Of a stretch of 41,875 nucleotides of DNA, positions 1 through 7,611 are shown one piece after another. The notes below the pieces were generated by a model. That model was not told the origin of the DNA. It ran no database searches and saw nothing but the letters and a program-made list of their open reading frames with translations. Source of the stretch: Gordonia sihwensis NBRC 108236 (GTDB lineage: Bacteria; Actinomycetota; Actinomycetes; Mycobacteriales; Mycobacteriaceae); contig NZ_BANU01000031.1 of the NCBI RefSeq assembly GCF_000333035.1, positions 1 through 41,875 on the forward strand, in the 5' to 3' direction. Position 1 is the first letter of the stretch. Each line of letters opens with the position of its first letter. Made by a program: the position numbers and the translations under genes.

Positions 1-52
1 AGTGAGTGTGCGTGTCGAGACTCCCGGGGCCCGGAGGAAGCGAACTCGGGAG

Positions 53-772
53 TCAGCTCGCGACGACGACCGCGGCGGCTGTGTACAGGCGAGCGACTGC
101 GTCCACCAGACACGGGTGGTCGGCGACAGGACCGGCCACGACCATCGGTACGTCCATCGCGTCGAGATACCGCTCCACCCGATCGGTCAACAGGCCCGCC
201 GATAGGAACAACGGACTGACCGCGACGCGGTCGGCGCCGTCGGCCAGGAGTGCGTCGACCGTCTCCCGAACGGCGGCGCCGTCACGGCCCAGACGGGTGG
301 CGAAGAGCGTGCGTACCGGCCGGCCGAGCGCTGCGGAGAGCTCGCGGCCGCGTCCGATCACCGAAGCGTCGCTGCCGGCGTCCGACGATCCGACGGCGAG
401 CATCAGCACGCCGTCGCGAGGGCCGGCACCGGCCTCCGACAGCCGCTCGACCAGCGCCGGAACCGGGGAGTGCCGGCCCACGACCGGAGTCTGGACGATG
501 GTCGCGGCGGGATTCGCGGCGTGGGCCGCGTCGATCAGCGCGGGCAGATCCACCTTGCTGTGGTAGCCGTCGCCGAACAGCAACGGAACGACCACCACCT
601 CGCCGGACACGGACCCGAGAACATCGGTGAGCAGCGGAGCGGTCAGGTCGAGGTATGCCAGCTCCACCGTCACGCCGGGCAGCGCGATGCGCACCGCATC
701 GGCCACCCGGCGCGCGGTGACGCTGAAGCGCGGATCACGACTGCCGTGCGCGGCGAGAACGAGCGTGGTCAT
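53..772 (-). CDS. Sirohydrochlorin chelatase (CbiX/SirB family)
   Basis: A 239-residue protein with the two-half class II chelatase layout. The N-terminal half opens with LVLAAHGSRDP and holds the metal-site segment PLLFGDGYHSKVDLP; the second half repeats the pattern with LMLAVGSSDAG. The family inserts iron or cobalt into sirohydrochlorin, the last step of siroheme synthesis. The start is the ATG at 772, directly before the conserved strand; an in-frame extension upstream would run into cysN. It is the last gene of the sulfate operon, 13 bases after cysN, so supplying siroheme to the sulfite reductase is the natural job. Iron versus cobalt specificity cannot be read from sequence. The M. 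tuberculosis equivalent next to cysH is annotated che1. Confidence 0.9.
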   Translation of the reverse strand: MTTLVLAAHGSRDPRFSVTARRVADAVRIALPGVTVELAYLDLTAPLLTDVLGSVSGEVVVVPLLFGDGYHSKVDLPALIDAAHAANPAATIVQTPVVGRHSPVPALVERLSEAGAGPRDGVLMLAVGSSDAGSDASVIGRGRELSAALGRPVRTLFATRLGRDGAAVRETVDALLADGADRVAVSPLFLSAGLLTDRVERYLDAMDVPMVVAGPVADHPCLVDAVARLYTAAAVVVAS

Positions 773-785
773 CCGGACCGGGCGG

Positions 786-2087
786 TCACGCCAAGGCCGG
801 CGACGGCAGCTCGAGCGCCGCCAGCGCGTCGCCGACCAGGCCGGCACCGAGGGTGTTGCCGCCCTGCGGATCGATCAACAGGAAGCTGCCCGACTCGCGG
901 CTGCGCGAGTAGTCGTCGGCCGGGATCGGCTCGGCGGTCATCAGCGAGACCCGTCCGATCTGGTTCAACTCGATCGACTCCGGTGCCTCGACCAGGGCGA
1001 GGTTCTGCTCGTCGAAGAGCGCGTCGAGGCCGCCGACGATCACCTGCGTGGTCTTGGCGCCGTGCTTCAACAGCAGGCGGGCACCGGCACGCAGCGGCTT
1101 CTCCGACAGCCAGCACACCGTGGTGGTGAACTGCTGCGCGGGCTCCGGCGCATCGGCCGCCGAGGCGATCAGATCGCCGCGCGAGATGTCGATGTCGTCG
1201 GTCAACAGCAGCGTGACGCTCCGGCCGGCGTGCGCCGTGTCCAGCTCGCCGTCGGGGGTGTCGATCTTCGCGATCGTCGAGCGCAGACCGGACGGCTGGA
1301 CGACGATCTCGTCGCCGACCGACACGCTTCCCGCGGCCACCAGACCGGCGTAGCCGCGGTAATCCGGGTACTCGGGGGTGCGCGGCCGGATCACGTACTG
1401 CACGGGGAACCGGAGTCCGACCTGCCCGCGGTCGAGCTCGTTCGGCACCGTCTCCAGATGCTCGATCAGAGTCGGACCGTCGTAGTACGGCGTGTTCTCC
1501 GAGCGGATCGCGACATTGTCGCCGTGGAGCGCCGAGACCGGGATCTCCTGGACCTGCTCGGGCGAGTAGCCGAGCGAAGCGGTGATCTGGTTGAACTCGG
1601 CCGAGATCTCGGCGAACACCTCGGCGGCGTTCTCCACGAGGTCGATCTTGTTGACTGCGAGCACCAGCCGCGGAACGCCGAGCAGGGCCATCACGGCGGC
1701 GTGCCGACGCGTCTGGGCGACGACGCCGCTGCGGGCGTCGACCAGCAGGATCACCAGCTGCGCGGTAGACGCTCCGGAGACGGTGTTGCGCGTGTACTGC
1801 ACGTGGCCGGGGGTGTCGGCGAGGACGAACGACCGGGCGGGGGTCGCGAAGTAGCGGTACGCGACGTCGATGGTGATGCCCTGCTCGCGCTCGGCGCGCA
1901 GGCCGTCGACCAGGAGCGACAGGTCCGGGGTGTCCATGCCGCGGTCCACCGAGGCCTTGGTGACGGCGTCGATCTGGTCGGCGAGCACCGACTTGGTGTC
2001 GTACAGCAGGCGGCCGACGAGGGTCGACTTGCCGTCGTCCACGGAACCGGCCGTGGCGATGCGCAGAAGGTCGGGGGAGTGCTTCAT
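786..2087 (-). CDS. cysN: Sulfate adenylyltransferase GTPase subunit CysN, no APS kinase domain
   Basis: A 433-residue translation-factor-like GTPase that drives sulfate activation by CysD. The P-loop GSVDDGKS is at residues 14-21, the G3 motif DTPG at 91-94 and NKID at 146-149, followed by elongation-factor-like beta-barrel domains. The ATG at 2087 overlaps the cysD stop by one base (TGATG), which indicates translational coupling. The protein ends after the third domain, whereas mycobacterial CysNC carries a C-terminal APS kinase and is about 180 residues longer. With no cysC in the window, APS is probably used directly by the neighbouring CysH. Confidence 0.95.
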   Translation of the reverse strand: MKHSPDLLRIATAGSVDDGKSTLVGRLLYDTKSVLADQIDAVTKASVDRGMDTPDLSLLVDGLRAEREQGITIDVAYRYFATPARSFVLADTPGHVQYTRNTVSGASTAQLVILLVDARSGVVAQTRRHAAVMALLGVPRLVLAVNKIDLVENAAEVFAEISAEFNQITASLGYSPEQVQEIPVSALHGDNVAIRSENTPYYDGPTLIEHLETVPNELDRGQVGLRFPVQYVIRPRTPEYPDYRGYAGLVAAGSVSVGDEIVVQPSGLRSTIAKIDTPDGELDTAHAGRSVTLLLTDDIDISRGDLIASAADAPEPAQQFTTTVCWLSEKPLRAGARLLLKHGAKTTQVIVGGLDALFDEQNLALVEAPESIELNQIGRVSLMTAEPIPADDYSRSRESGSFLLIDPQGGNTLGAGLVGDALAALELPSPALA

Positions 2088-3061
2088 CAGAAATATCCTT
2101 CGCGCTTGCGGTCTTCCATGGCGGCCTCGGAGACGCGGTCGTCGCCGCGGGTGGCTCCGCGTTCGGTCAGCCGCGATGCGGCGACCTCGGCCAGAACGGC
2201 TTCGTTGTCGGTGGCCTCGGACAGCACCGCACCGGTGGTGGAGCCGTCGCCGACGGTGCGGTAGCGCACCATCCGGGTCTCGACGGTCTCGTCCTCGCGC
2301 GGTCCTCCCCACGGCCCGGCGGTCATCCACATGCCGTCGCGCTGGTACACCTCGCGCTCATGCGCGTAGTACAGCGGCGCCAGCAGCACCTGCTCGCGGG
2401 CGATGTAACGCCACACGTCCAGCTCGGTCCAGTTGCTCAGCGGGAACACGCGCACGTGCTCGCCCGGAGCGTGCCTGCCGTTGTAGAGGTTCCACAGTTC
2501 GGGACGCTGACGCTTCGGGTCCCACTGGCCGAAGGCGTTGCGCAGCGAGAAGATGCGTTCCTTCGCGCGGGCCCGCTCTTCGTCGCGCCGGGCGCCGCCG
2601 AACACGGCGTCGAAGCGGTTCTCGCTGATGCCGTCCAGCAGCGGGATGGTCTGCAGCGGGTTGCGGATGCCGTCCGGCCGCTCGGTGAGACGGCCGTCGG
2701 CCAGATACTCGTCGACGCTCGCGACGTGCAGGCGCAGGCCGTGACGTTCGACGATCTCGTCGCGGAACTCGATGATCTCCGGCAGGTTGTGGCCGGTGTC
2801 CACGTGCAGCAGCGAGAACGGCAGCGGCGCGGGCCAGAAGGCCTTGAGCGCCAGGTGCAGCAGCAACGTCGAGTCCTTGCCGCCGGAGAACAGGATCACC
2901 GGCCGCTCGAACTCGCCCGCCACCTCGCGGAAGATGTGGATGGCCTCGGACTCGAGGGCGTCGAGCGTGGTGAATCCCTCGTCTCGCTGCGCTCGCTCAG
3001 GACGGTGTTCGTCACGGTCCGCGACGGCGGACTGGACGTCTGTCGATTCGATGATGCTCAT
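2087..3061 (-). CDS. cysD: Sulfate adenylyltransferase catalytic subunit CysD
   Basis: A 324-residue PP-loop enzyme that makes adenosine 5'-phosphosulfate from ATP and sulfate in complex with CysN. The PP-loop SGGKDS lies at residues 59-64, followed by the family segments LHVDTGHN and FGGARRDEE, and the chain ends in the typical DRKREGYF tail. The chosen ATG at 3061 shares four bases with the cysH stop (ATGA); longer in-frame starts would lie inside cysH. The roughly 30 residues before the conserved core are rich in charged residues and look poorly conserved. Part of the sir-cysH-cysD-cysN operon. Confidence 0.96.
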   Translation of the reverse strand: MSIIESTDVQSAVADRDEHRPERAQRDEGFTTLDALESEAIHIFREVAGEFERPVILFSGGKDSTLLLHLALKAFWPAPLPFSLLHVDTGHNLPEIIEFRDEIVERHGLRLHVASVDEYLADGRLTERPDGIRNPLQTIPLLDGISENRFDAVFGGARRDEERARAKERIFSLRNAFGQWDPKRQRPELWNLYNGRHAPGEHVRVFPLSNWTELDVWRYIAREQVLLAPLYYAHEREVYQRDGMWMTAGPWGGPREDETVETRMVRYRTVGDGSTTGAVLSEATDNEAVLAEVAASRLTERGATRGDDRVSEAAMEDRKREGYF

Positions 3062-3786
3062 GCGTGCAACCCGCATTCTGTCTTGGCGCTGCCGGCCCAA
3101 CGGCCGCTGCGCGGATCGGCTCCGGCGGCTGGTTTGACGGTGCACGGTTCGCACCCGATCGAGGGATAGCCCTCGTCGACCAGCGGATTCACCAGGACGC
3201 CGTGGCTGTCGATGTAGTCCTGGAACTGCTCGTCGCTCCATGCGGCGAGCGGATTGATCTTGACCAGGCCGAAGCCCTCGTCGAAGGAGATCAACGGTGC
3301 GTTCGCGCGGGTGGGCGCCTCCACTCGGCGGATACCGGTGACCCATGCGCGGAAGGGTGCCAGGGCACCGCGCAGCGGGACCACCTTGCGCAGCCGGCAG
3401 CATTCGGCCGCGTCGGTGGCGAACAGATTTCTGCCGACCAGCTCGTCCTGCTCCTGCACCGTCTGCTCGGGCGTGATGTTGAGCAGTTCGAGGTCGTAGA
3501 CCTGCTCGACGGCGTCCCGGGTGCCGAGGGTCTCGGCGAAGTGGTAGCCGGTGTCGAGGAACAGCGCCTTGAGCCTGCCGCCGACGGCCTCCTTGTCCTC
3601 GATCGCCTTGTCGGCGACGTCGATCAGTACGGCGTCCTGCATGTTCGCCGCGATGACGAAGTGCGGGCCGAAGGTCTCGGCGGTCCAGCGCAGCAGTTCC
3701 TCGGCGGTGGCGTCGGGTCCGAGCTGCTCGGCACCGGCCTCCGCGATCGCCTTCAGTTCGTCCAGATCATCTGTGGTGACGGTCAT
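3058..3786 (-). CDS. cysH: Assimilatory APS reductase CysH (4Fe-4S type)
   Basis: A 242-residue member of the PAPS/APS reductase family, which reduces activated sulfate to sulfite with thioredoxin. It has the adjacent pair Cys129-Cys130 and the pair Cys212/Cys215 (GCEPC), the four ligands of the iron-sulfur cluster that marks APS-using enzymes, and the catalytic Cys238 in the C-terminal ECGLH motif. The ATG at 3786 follows a GAGGGAAAG ribosome site. The gene begins 10 bases after sir and overlaps cysD by four bases. Cluster ligands plus a kinase-less CysN argue for APS rather than PAPS as substrate. Confidence 0.95.
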   Translation of the reverse strand: MTVTTDDLDELKAIAEAGAEQLGPDATAEELLRWTAETFGPHFVIAANMQDAVLIDVADKAIEDKEAVGGRLKALFLDTGYHFAETLGTRDAVEQVYDLELLNITPEQTVQEQDELVGRNLFATDAAECCRLRKVVPLRGALAPFRAWVTGIRRVEAPTRANAPLISFDEGFGLVKINPLAAWSDEQFQDYIDSHGVLVNPLVDEGYPSIGCEPCTVKPAAGADPRSGRWAGSAKTECGLHA

Positions 3787-3796
3787 CGTCTTTCCC

Positions 3797-5518
3797 TCAC
3801 TGCAGTTCGGCGTCGTCGGCGCGGACCGCCCATTCGGCGAAGCGTTCGCCGGGGTTGCGGCCTGCGATGAAATTGCGGACGAGACGTTCGATGTACTCGG
3901 TGGCCTCACTGGCGTAGATCTTGTGCTGGCGCAGCTTTCGGCCGAAGCCGCTGTCGAAGCCCAGGCTTCCGCCGAGATGCACCTGGAAGCCCTCCACCGG
4001 GGTGCCGTCGTCGTCGATCAGCTGACCCTTGAGGCCGATGTCGGCGACCTGCACGCGGGCGCAGGAGTTGGGGCAGCCGTTGAAGTTGATGGTGATCGGC
4101 ACGTCGAGCTGCTCGTTGAGTTCGGCCAGACGCTTCTCCAACTCCGGAACCAGAGCTTGCGACCGGCTGCGGGTCTCGGTGAACGAGAGCTTGCAGTACT
4201 CCAGACCGGTGCACGCGATCAGGTTCCGGCGCCACACCGACGGCTTCGACTGCAGTCCGACGGCGGTCAGGTCCGCGTCGAGTTGGGCGATCCGGTCCTC
4301 GGGGACGTTCACCACGACCAGCTTCTGGTACGGCGTGAAGCGGACGCTGTCGCTGCCTGCCTTCTCCGCGGCATCGGCGATCGCGTACAGCACGTCGTCC
4401 GACAGTCGGCCGGAGACGGCGGAGAACCCGACCGCGTACAGGCCGTTCTTCTGCTTGGTGACGCCGACGTGGTCGATCGGCTGCTTCGGCGGAGTCGGCG
4501 CCGGGCCGTCGATGAGCTTGCCGTGCAGGTACTCGTCTTCGAGGACCTGGCGGAACTTCTCCGGCCCCCAGTCCTTCATCAGGAACTTCAGCCGGGCCTT
4601 GGAACGCAGGCGTCGGTAGCCGTAGTCGCGGAAGATCGCGACCACGCCCTCCCAGACGTCGGGGACCTCGTCGAGCGGCACCCAGACACCGAGCCGCTTG
4701 GCCAGCATCGGGTTGGTCGAGAGCCCGCCGCCGACCCAGAGGTCCAGTCCGGGGCCGTGTTCGGGATGCTCGACGCCGACGAACGAGACGTCGTTGATCT
4801 CGTGCACCACGTCCTGCAGACCCGAGACGGCGGTCTTGAACTTGCGCGGCAGGTTCGAGTACTCGGGGTTGCCGATGTAGCGGCGCTTGATCTCGGCGAG
4901 GGCCGGACTGGCGTCGAGGACCTCGTCGGTGGAGAGCCCTGCCAGGGGAGAGCCGAGCATGCCGCGCGGGCAGTCGCCACAGGCCTCGGTGGTCTCCAGG
5001 CCGACCTCTTCGAGCCGGCGCCAGATCTCCGGGACGTTCTCGATCTCGATCCAGTGGTATTGCAGGTTCTGGCGGTCGGTGACGTCGGCGGTACCGCGGG
5101 CGAAGTCGCGAGAGATCGACGCCAGCGTGCGCACCTGCGCCAGGTTCAGCTGTCCGCCGTCGGTGCGGACCCGCATCATGAAGTACGGCGCCTCGATCTC
5201 GTCGATGTGGGCTTCGCCCGAGTACGTTCCGTCGAATCCTTCGGCCCGCTGGGTGTAGAGGCCCATCCAGCGGAAACGGCCCCGCAGGTCGGCCTTGTCG
5301 ATGCCGTCGAAGCCGACGTACTGGTAGCTGTCGATGATGCGACGCCGCACATTGAGCGGGTTGTCGTCGCGCTTGCTCTGCTCGTTCGCGTTGAGCGGGG
5401 TGCGATAGCCGAGGGCCCACTGGCCTTCGGATCGGCGCTTGGTGGGACGCGCGCGCTTGCGGGGCGCCTCGGTGGGCGTCTCCGTCGGCTCCGCGGTGGT
5501 GGGGGACGTGAGCGTCAT
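3797..5518 (-). CDS. sir: Ferredoxin-dependent sulfite reductase
   Basis: A 573-residue siroheme and 4Fe-4S enzyme that reduces sulfite to sulfide with six electrons. The cluster and siroheme ligands are visible as Cys436-x5-Cys442 and Cys482-x3-Cys486 (NGCPNSC). Two nitrite/sulfite reductase half-domains are present, and a basic, Thr/Pro-rich stretch of about 30 residues precedes them. The segments GLYTQ (residues 87-90) and EACGDCPRG (179-186) may correspond to the Tyr-Cys pair described in M. tuberculosis SirA; I infer this from position only. The ATG at 5518 has AGGAGA seven bases upstream. First structural gene of the operon and homolog of the gene called nirA/sirA in mycobacteria. Confidence 0.95.
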   Translation of the reverse strand: MTLTSPTTAEPTETPTEAPRKRARPTKRRSEGQWALGYRTPLNANEQSKRDDNPLNVRRRIIDSYQYVGFDGIDKADLRGRFRWMGLYTQRAEGFDGTYSGEAHIDEIEAPYFMMRVRTDGGQLNLAQVRTLASISRDFARGTADVTDRQNLQYHWIEIENVPEIWRRLEEVGLETTEACGDCPRGMLGSPLAGLSTDEVLDASPALAEIKRRYIGNPEYSNLPRKFKTAVSGLQDVVHEINDVSFVGVEHPEHGPGLDLWVGGGLSTNPMLAKRLGVWVPLDEVPDVWEGVVAIFRDYGYRRLRSKARLKFLMKDWGPEKFRQVLEDEYLHGKLIDGPAPTPPKQPIDHVGVTKQKNGLYAVGFSAVSGRLSDDVLYAIADAAEKAGSDSVRFTPYQKLVVVNVPEDRIAQLDADLTAVGLQSKPSVWRRNLIACTGLEYCKLSFTETRSRSQALVPELEKRLAELNEQLDVPITINFNGCPNSCARVQVADIGLKGQLIDDDGTPVEGFQVHLGGSLGFDSGFGRKLRQHKIYASEATEYIERLVRNFIAGRNPGERFAEWAVRADDAELQ

Positions 5519-5600
5519 CAGTTCTCCTGAGCGTGCAGCGCACAGCACGGCACGACGATTGGGCTGAAATCAGAATGTGACGAAGATCGGCATCCTCAGA

Positions 5601-5623
5601 GACCCGCGATGGGCTGGCGGGTC
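5601..5623 (-). promoter_or_regulatory. Second hairpin between leader peptide and sir
   Basis: GACCCGC and GCGGGTC form a perfect 7-base stem with a 9-base loop, about 30 bases after the leader stop and 80 bases before sir. No T-run follows on the minus strand, so it is not a classical terminator. It may be a Rho-type or antitermination structure, or unimportant. Confidence 0.35.
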
Positions 5624-5646
5624 GGGACTTCTCGAAAGGCCGAGAC

Positions 5647-5662
5647 GTCGGCTAGTGCCGAC
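5647..5662 (-). promoter_or_regulatory. Hairpin over the leader-peptide stop codon
   Basis: GTCGGC and GCCGAC form a perfect 6-base stem around a 4-base loop that contains part of the TAG stop of the leader peptide. A ribosome stalled on the two Cys codons or terminating at TAG would cover this stem, so it could be the switching element of an attenuator. Confidence 0.4.
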
Positions 5663-5732
5663 AGAAAGCGCTGCAGACGCGCTTGAGATCGATGTGCCGC
5701 CGTTCGGCGAGCCACACTCCTGAGGAAGTCAC
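5652..5732 (-). CDS. Short cysteine-containing leader peptide upstream of sir
   Basis: A 26-codon reading frame starting at a GTG (or 29 codons from the ATG at 5741) and ending with TAG at 5654-5652. Its second half reads RRHIDLKRVCSAFCRH, with Cys codons TGC and TGT close to the stop. This resembles the small H-(I/V)-D-L...C putative leader peptides often found before sulfur assimilation genes of actinobacteria, where ribosome stalling on Cys codons is reported to control the downstream operon. No Shine-Dalgarno precedes the ATG, while the GTG fits a leaderless start. The TAG lies in the loop of a hairpin at 5647-5662. Function is inferred from position and pattern. Confidence 0.7.
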   Translation of the reverse strand: MTSSGVWLAERRHIDLKRVCSAFCRH

Positions 5733-5739
5733 GACTGCC

Positions 5740-5768
5740 ATAGTGCCACGTCCGACGAGGTCAGTCTA
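5740..5768 (-). promoter_or_regulatory. Likely promoter of the sir leader and operon
   Basis: Read on the minus strand, TAGACT (5768-5763) is followed after exactly 17 bases by CACTAT (5745-5740). Seven bases further lies a GTG at 5732, so transcription would start on or beside the codon and give a leaderless short mRNA, a common arrangement in mycobacteria. Both hexamers match the consensus only in part. Confidence 0.45.
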
Positions 5769-5833
5769 CTTGGGGTTATTTTTCCTCAGCGTGAGATTAA
5801 TATCCTTGACACGGCGTGAGTCATGATGGATAG

Positions 5834-7060
5834 GTGATTGACCGACGTGCTCCGGAGGCACTCTCCGCACAGGCACGCACCACAGTGGCGACCGCCGACC
5901 CCAGTCGGCCGCTGAGCCTCTACCTCCATGTGCCGTTCTGCGCCACGCGCTGCGGATACTGCGATTTCAACACGTATACGGCCGGTGAACTCGGTTCGTC
6001 GTCGTCCCCGCAGAGCTGGATGGAGGGGGTGCGCGCCGAACTCGATCAGGCCGCCGCGCTCCTGGCCCCGGGCCGGCGCGTCGGCACCGTGTTCGTCGGC
6101 GGCGGCACCCCGTCGCTGCTCGGCGCCGACGGGCTCGCCGACCTGCTGGGGGCCGTGCGCGACTCGTTCGTCCTCGCGCCCGGCGCCGAGGTGACGACGG
6201 AGTCGAATCCGGAGTCGACGTCGCCGGAGTTCTTCGAAGGGCTGCGGGCCGCGGGGTTCACCCGCGTCTCGCTCGGGATGCAGTCGGCCGCGCGGCACGT
6301 ACTCGCGGTACTCGAACGCACGCACACGCCCGGCCGTGCCCTCGACGCCGCGCGCGAGGCCGCGGCGGCGGGCTTCGAGCACCTCAATCTGGATCTGATC
6401 TACGGGACACCGGGTGAGCGCGACGAGGATCTCGACGCCTCGCTCGACGCCGTCCTGTCGGTCCCCGTCGACCACGTCTCGGCCTACGCGCTGATCGTGG
6501 AGGATGGAACGCGGTTCGCCCGCAAGGTGCGCCGCGGGGAGATCCCCATGCCCGACGACGATGTGCTCGCGGCGCGCTACGAGATGATCGACTCGCGTCT
6601 GCGCGCCGCGGGAATGGCCTGGTACGAGGTGTCGAACTGGGCGCGCGCTCGCCCGGATGCGTCGCCCGACCCGGATTCGGTGTGCCGCCACAACGAGGCG
6701 TATTGGCGCAGCGACGACTGGTGGGGGATCGGCCCGGGTGCGCACTCGCATGTGGACGGGGTGCGCTGGTGGAATCAGAAGCATCCGGCCACCTATTCGG
6801 CGTCGCTGGCCTCCGGCTCGCTCCCGATCGGCGGCCACGAGATCCTCACCGCGGACGACCGGCACACCGAGGCGGTGATGCTGCGTCTGCGCATGCACCA
6901 GGGGCTCGACGTGAACGTGCTCTCGGGCGCGGAACGGATTCGAGCCGACGCCGCGGTGGCCCAGGGGCTGCTGCGGACGGTCGCGGGCGCCTATGTGCTG
7001 ACCGATCGCGGACGCCTGCTCGCCGACGGCGTGGTCCGCGACATCCTCGTCGCGCAGTAG
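5834..7060 (+). CDS. hemW: HemW-type radical SAM heme chaperone (annotated hemN in mycobacteria)
   Basis: A 408-residue radical SAM protein. The cluster motif is Cys36-x3-Cys40-x2-Cys43 in HVPFCATRCGYCDF, preceded by the His of HVPFC, and GGGTPSLL follows. HemW proteins bind heme and an iron-sulfur cluster and deliver heme; true coproporphyrinogen oxidases (HemN) usually carry an extra N-terminal stretch that is not evident here. The GTG at 5834 lacks a convincing ribosome site. An in-frame GTG at 5885, just before the conserved core, is an alternative that would suit the TTGACA at 5806. Divergent from the sir operon and convergent with the thioesterase gene. Confidence 0.88.
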   Translation: MIDRRAPEALSAQARTTVATADPSRPLSLYLHVPFCATRCGYCDFNTYTAGELGSSSSPQSWMEGVRAELDQAAALLAPGRRVGTVFVGGGTPSLLGADGLADLLGAVRDSFVLAPGAEVTTESNPESTSPEFFEGLRAAGFTRVSLGMQSAARHVLAVLERTHTPGRALDAAREAAAAGFEHLNLDLIYGTPGERDEDLDASLDAVLSVPVDHVSAYALIVEDGTRFARKVRRGEIPMPDDDVLAARYEMIDSRLRAAGMAWYEVSNWARARPDASPDPDSVCRHNEAYWRSDDWWGIGPGAHSHVDGVRWWNQKHPATYSASLASGSLPIGGHEILTADDRHTEAVMLRLRMHQGLDVNVLSGAERIRADAAVAQGLLRTVAGAYVLTDRGRLLADGVVRDILVAQ

Positions 7061-7097
7061 CGGACCTCGGCCGTGCGGTCGCGGCTGAGAAGGGCGG

Positions 7098-7535
7098 TCA
7101 TCCCGTCTGGTAGACCCCGCTGCCCGTCGCGACGAGCCCGTCGTCGGCCCGGGTCCGGATCTCGACCGCGCAATGGTTGAGTCTCCGGCCCTTGCGAAGC
7201 CGGGTCGCGACGATCTCGATGTCGTCGTTCATGGCGGGTGCGATGAAGCTGACGGACATGCTGACGGTGACCCCGCGCAGCTTCTCGGGTACCGGGTCGT
7301 CACCCGCCCATGCGGCCGCCATGATGCCCAGATCCACGCATGCTCCGATGGCTCCGCCGTGGACCATCGGCCCGACCGTGGTGTTGGACTCGGCGAACGG
7401 GAGGCGCAGGTGTGCGGTGCCCTCGCCGATGTCGATCAACTCGACGCCGAGTGTGTCGATGAACGGTGATGTGGGGAAGAACGCGCGCATGGCGTCCGAG
7501 CCGGTGGCCGGCTGTCGGTCGGCGGTGGTCGTCAT
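7098..7535 (-). CDS. PaaI/hotdog-fold thioesterase
   Basis: A 145-residue single hotdog domain. The signature GPMVHGGAIGACVDLG (about residues 56-71) holds the His-Gly-Gly and Asp typical of PaaI-type acyl-CoA thioesterases. Substrate is unknown. The ATG at 7535 has AAAAGGAG seven bases upstream. The gene is divergent from a TetR regulator with only 76 bases between them, and a palindrome at 7551-7565 sits where its promoter should be, so repression by that TetR is likely. Confidence 0.85.
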   Translation of the reverse strand: MTTTADRQPATGSDAMRAFFPTSPFIDTLGVELIDIGEGTAHLRLPFAESNTTVGPMVHGGAIGACVDLGIMAAAWAGDDPVPEKLRGVTVSMSVSFIAPAMNDDIEIVATRLRKGRRLNHCAVEIRTRADDGLVATGSGVYQTG

Positions 7536-7550
7536 CTGAATGCTCCTTTT

Positions 7551-7605
7551 CGTAGTATTACTATGAAACCATAATTTGACTACGAAATCGTAGTGTTACT
7601 ACGTT
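7551..7605. promoter_or_regulatory. TetR-type operators and leaderless promoter between thioesterase and tetR genes
   Basis: Two related palindromes are present: CGTAGTATTACTATG at 7551-7565 (one mismatch in the arms) and CGTAGTGTTACTACG at 7589-7603 (perfect 6-3-6). A third, ACTACGAAATCGTAGT at 7579-7594 (7-2-7), overlaps the second. On the plus strand TTGACT (7576-7581) and TACGTT (7600-7605), 18 bases apart, form a promoter whose start point would fall at the ATG of tetR at 7612. The palindromes therefore cover the tetR promoter and the likely thioesterase promoter. Confidence 0.75.
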
Positions 7606-7611
7606 ATTGAT

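Larger units (their letters stand above)
5519..5833. promoter_or_regulatory. Divergent control region between sir operon and hemW
   Basis: These 315 bases separate sir (minus) from hemW (plus). On the minus strand they hold, in order, a promoter, a short leader-peptide gene ending in Cys codons, two hairpins and the sir ribosome site. On the plus side there is a TTGACA at 5806-5811 close to the hemW start, but no good -10 at the right distance. The hexamer search was by eye. Confidence 0.6.

Noticed and set aside
627..2264. 545-codon open frame on the plus strand opposite cysN
   Set aside because: It mirrors the reverse strand of cysN, whose GTPase motifs are certain; long antisense frames are normal at this GC content.
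3551..5530. 659-codon open frame opposite sir
   Set aside because: Antisense shadow of the sulfite reductase; no motif and Val/Asp/Gly-biased composition.
5806..5834. TTGACA as the hemW promoter with -10 GATAGG
   Set aside because: The -10 would overlap the GTG at 5834, so the pair only works if hemW starts at 5885; left unassigned.
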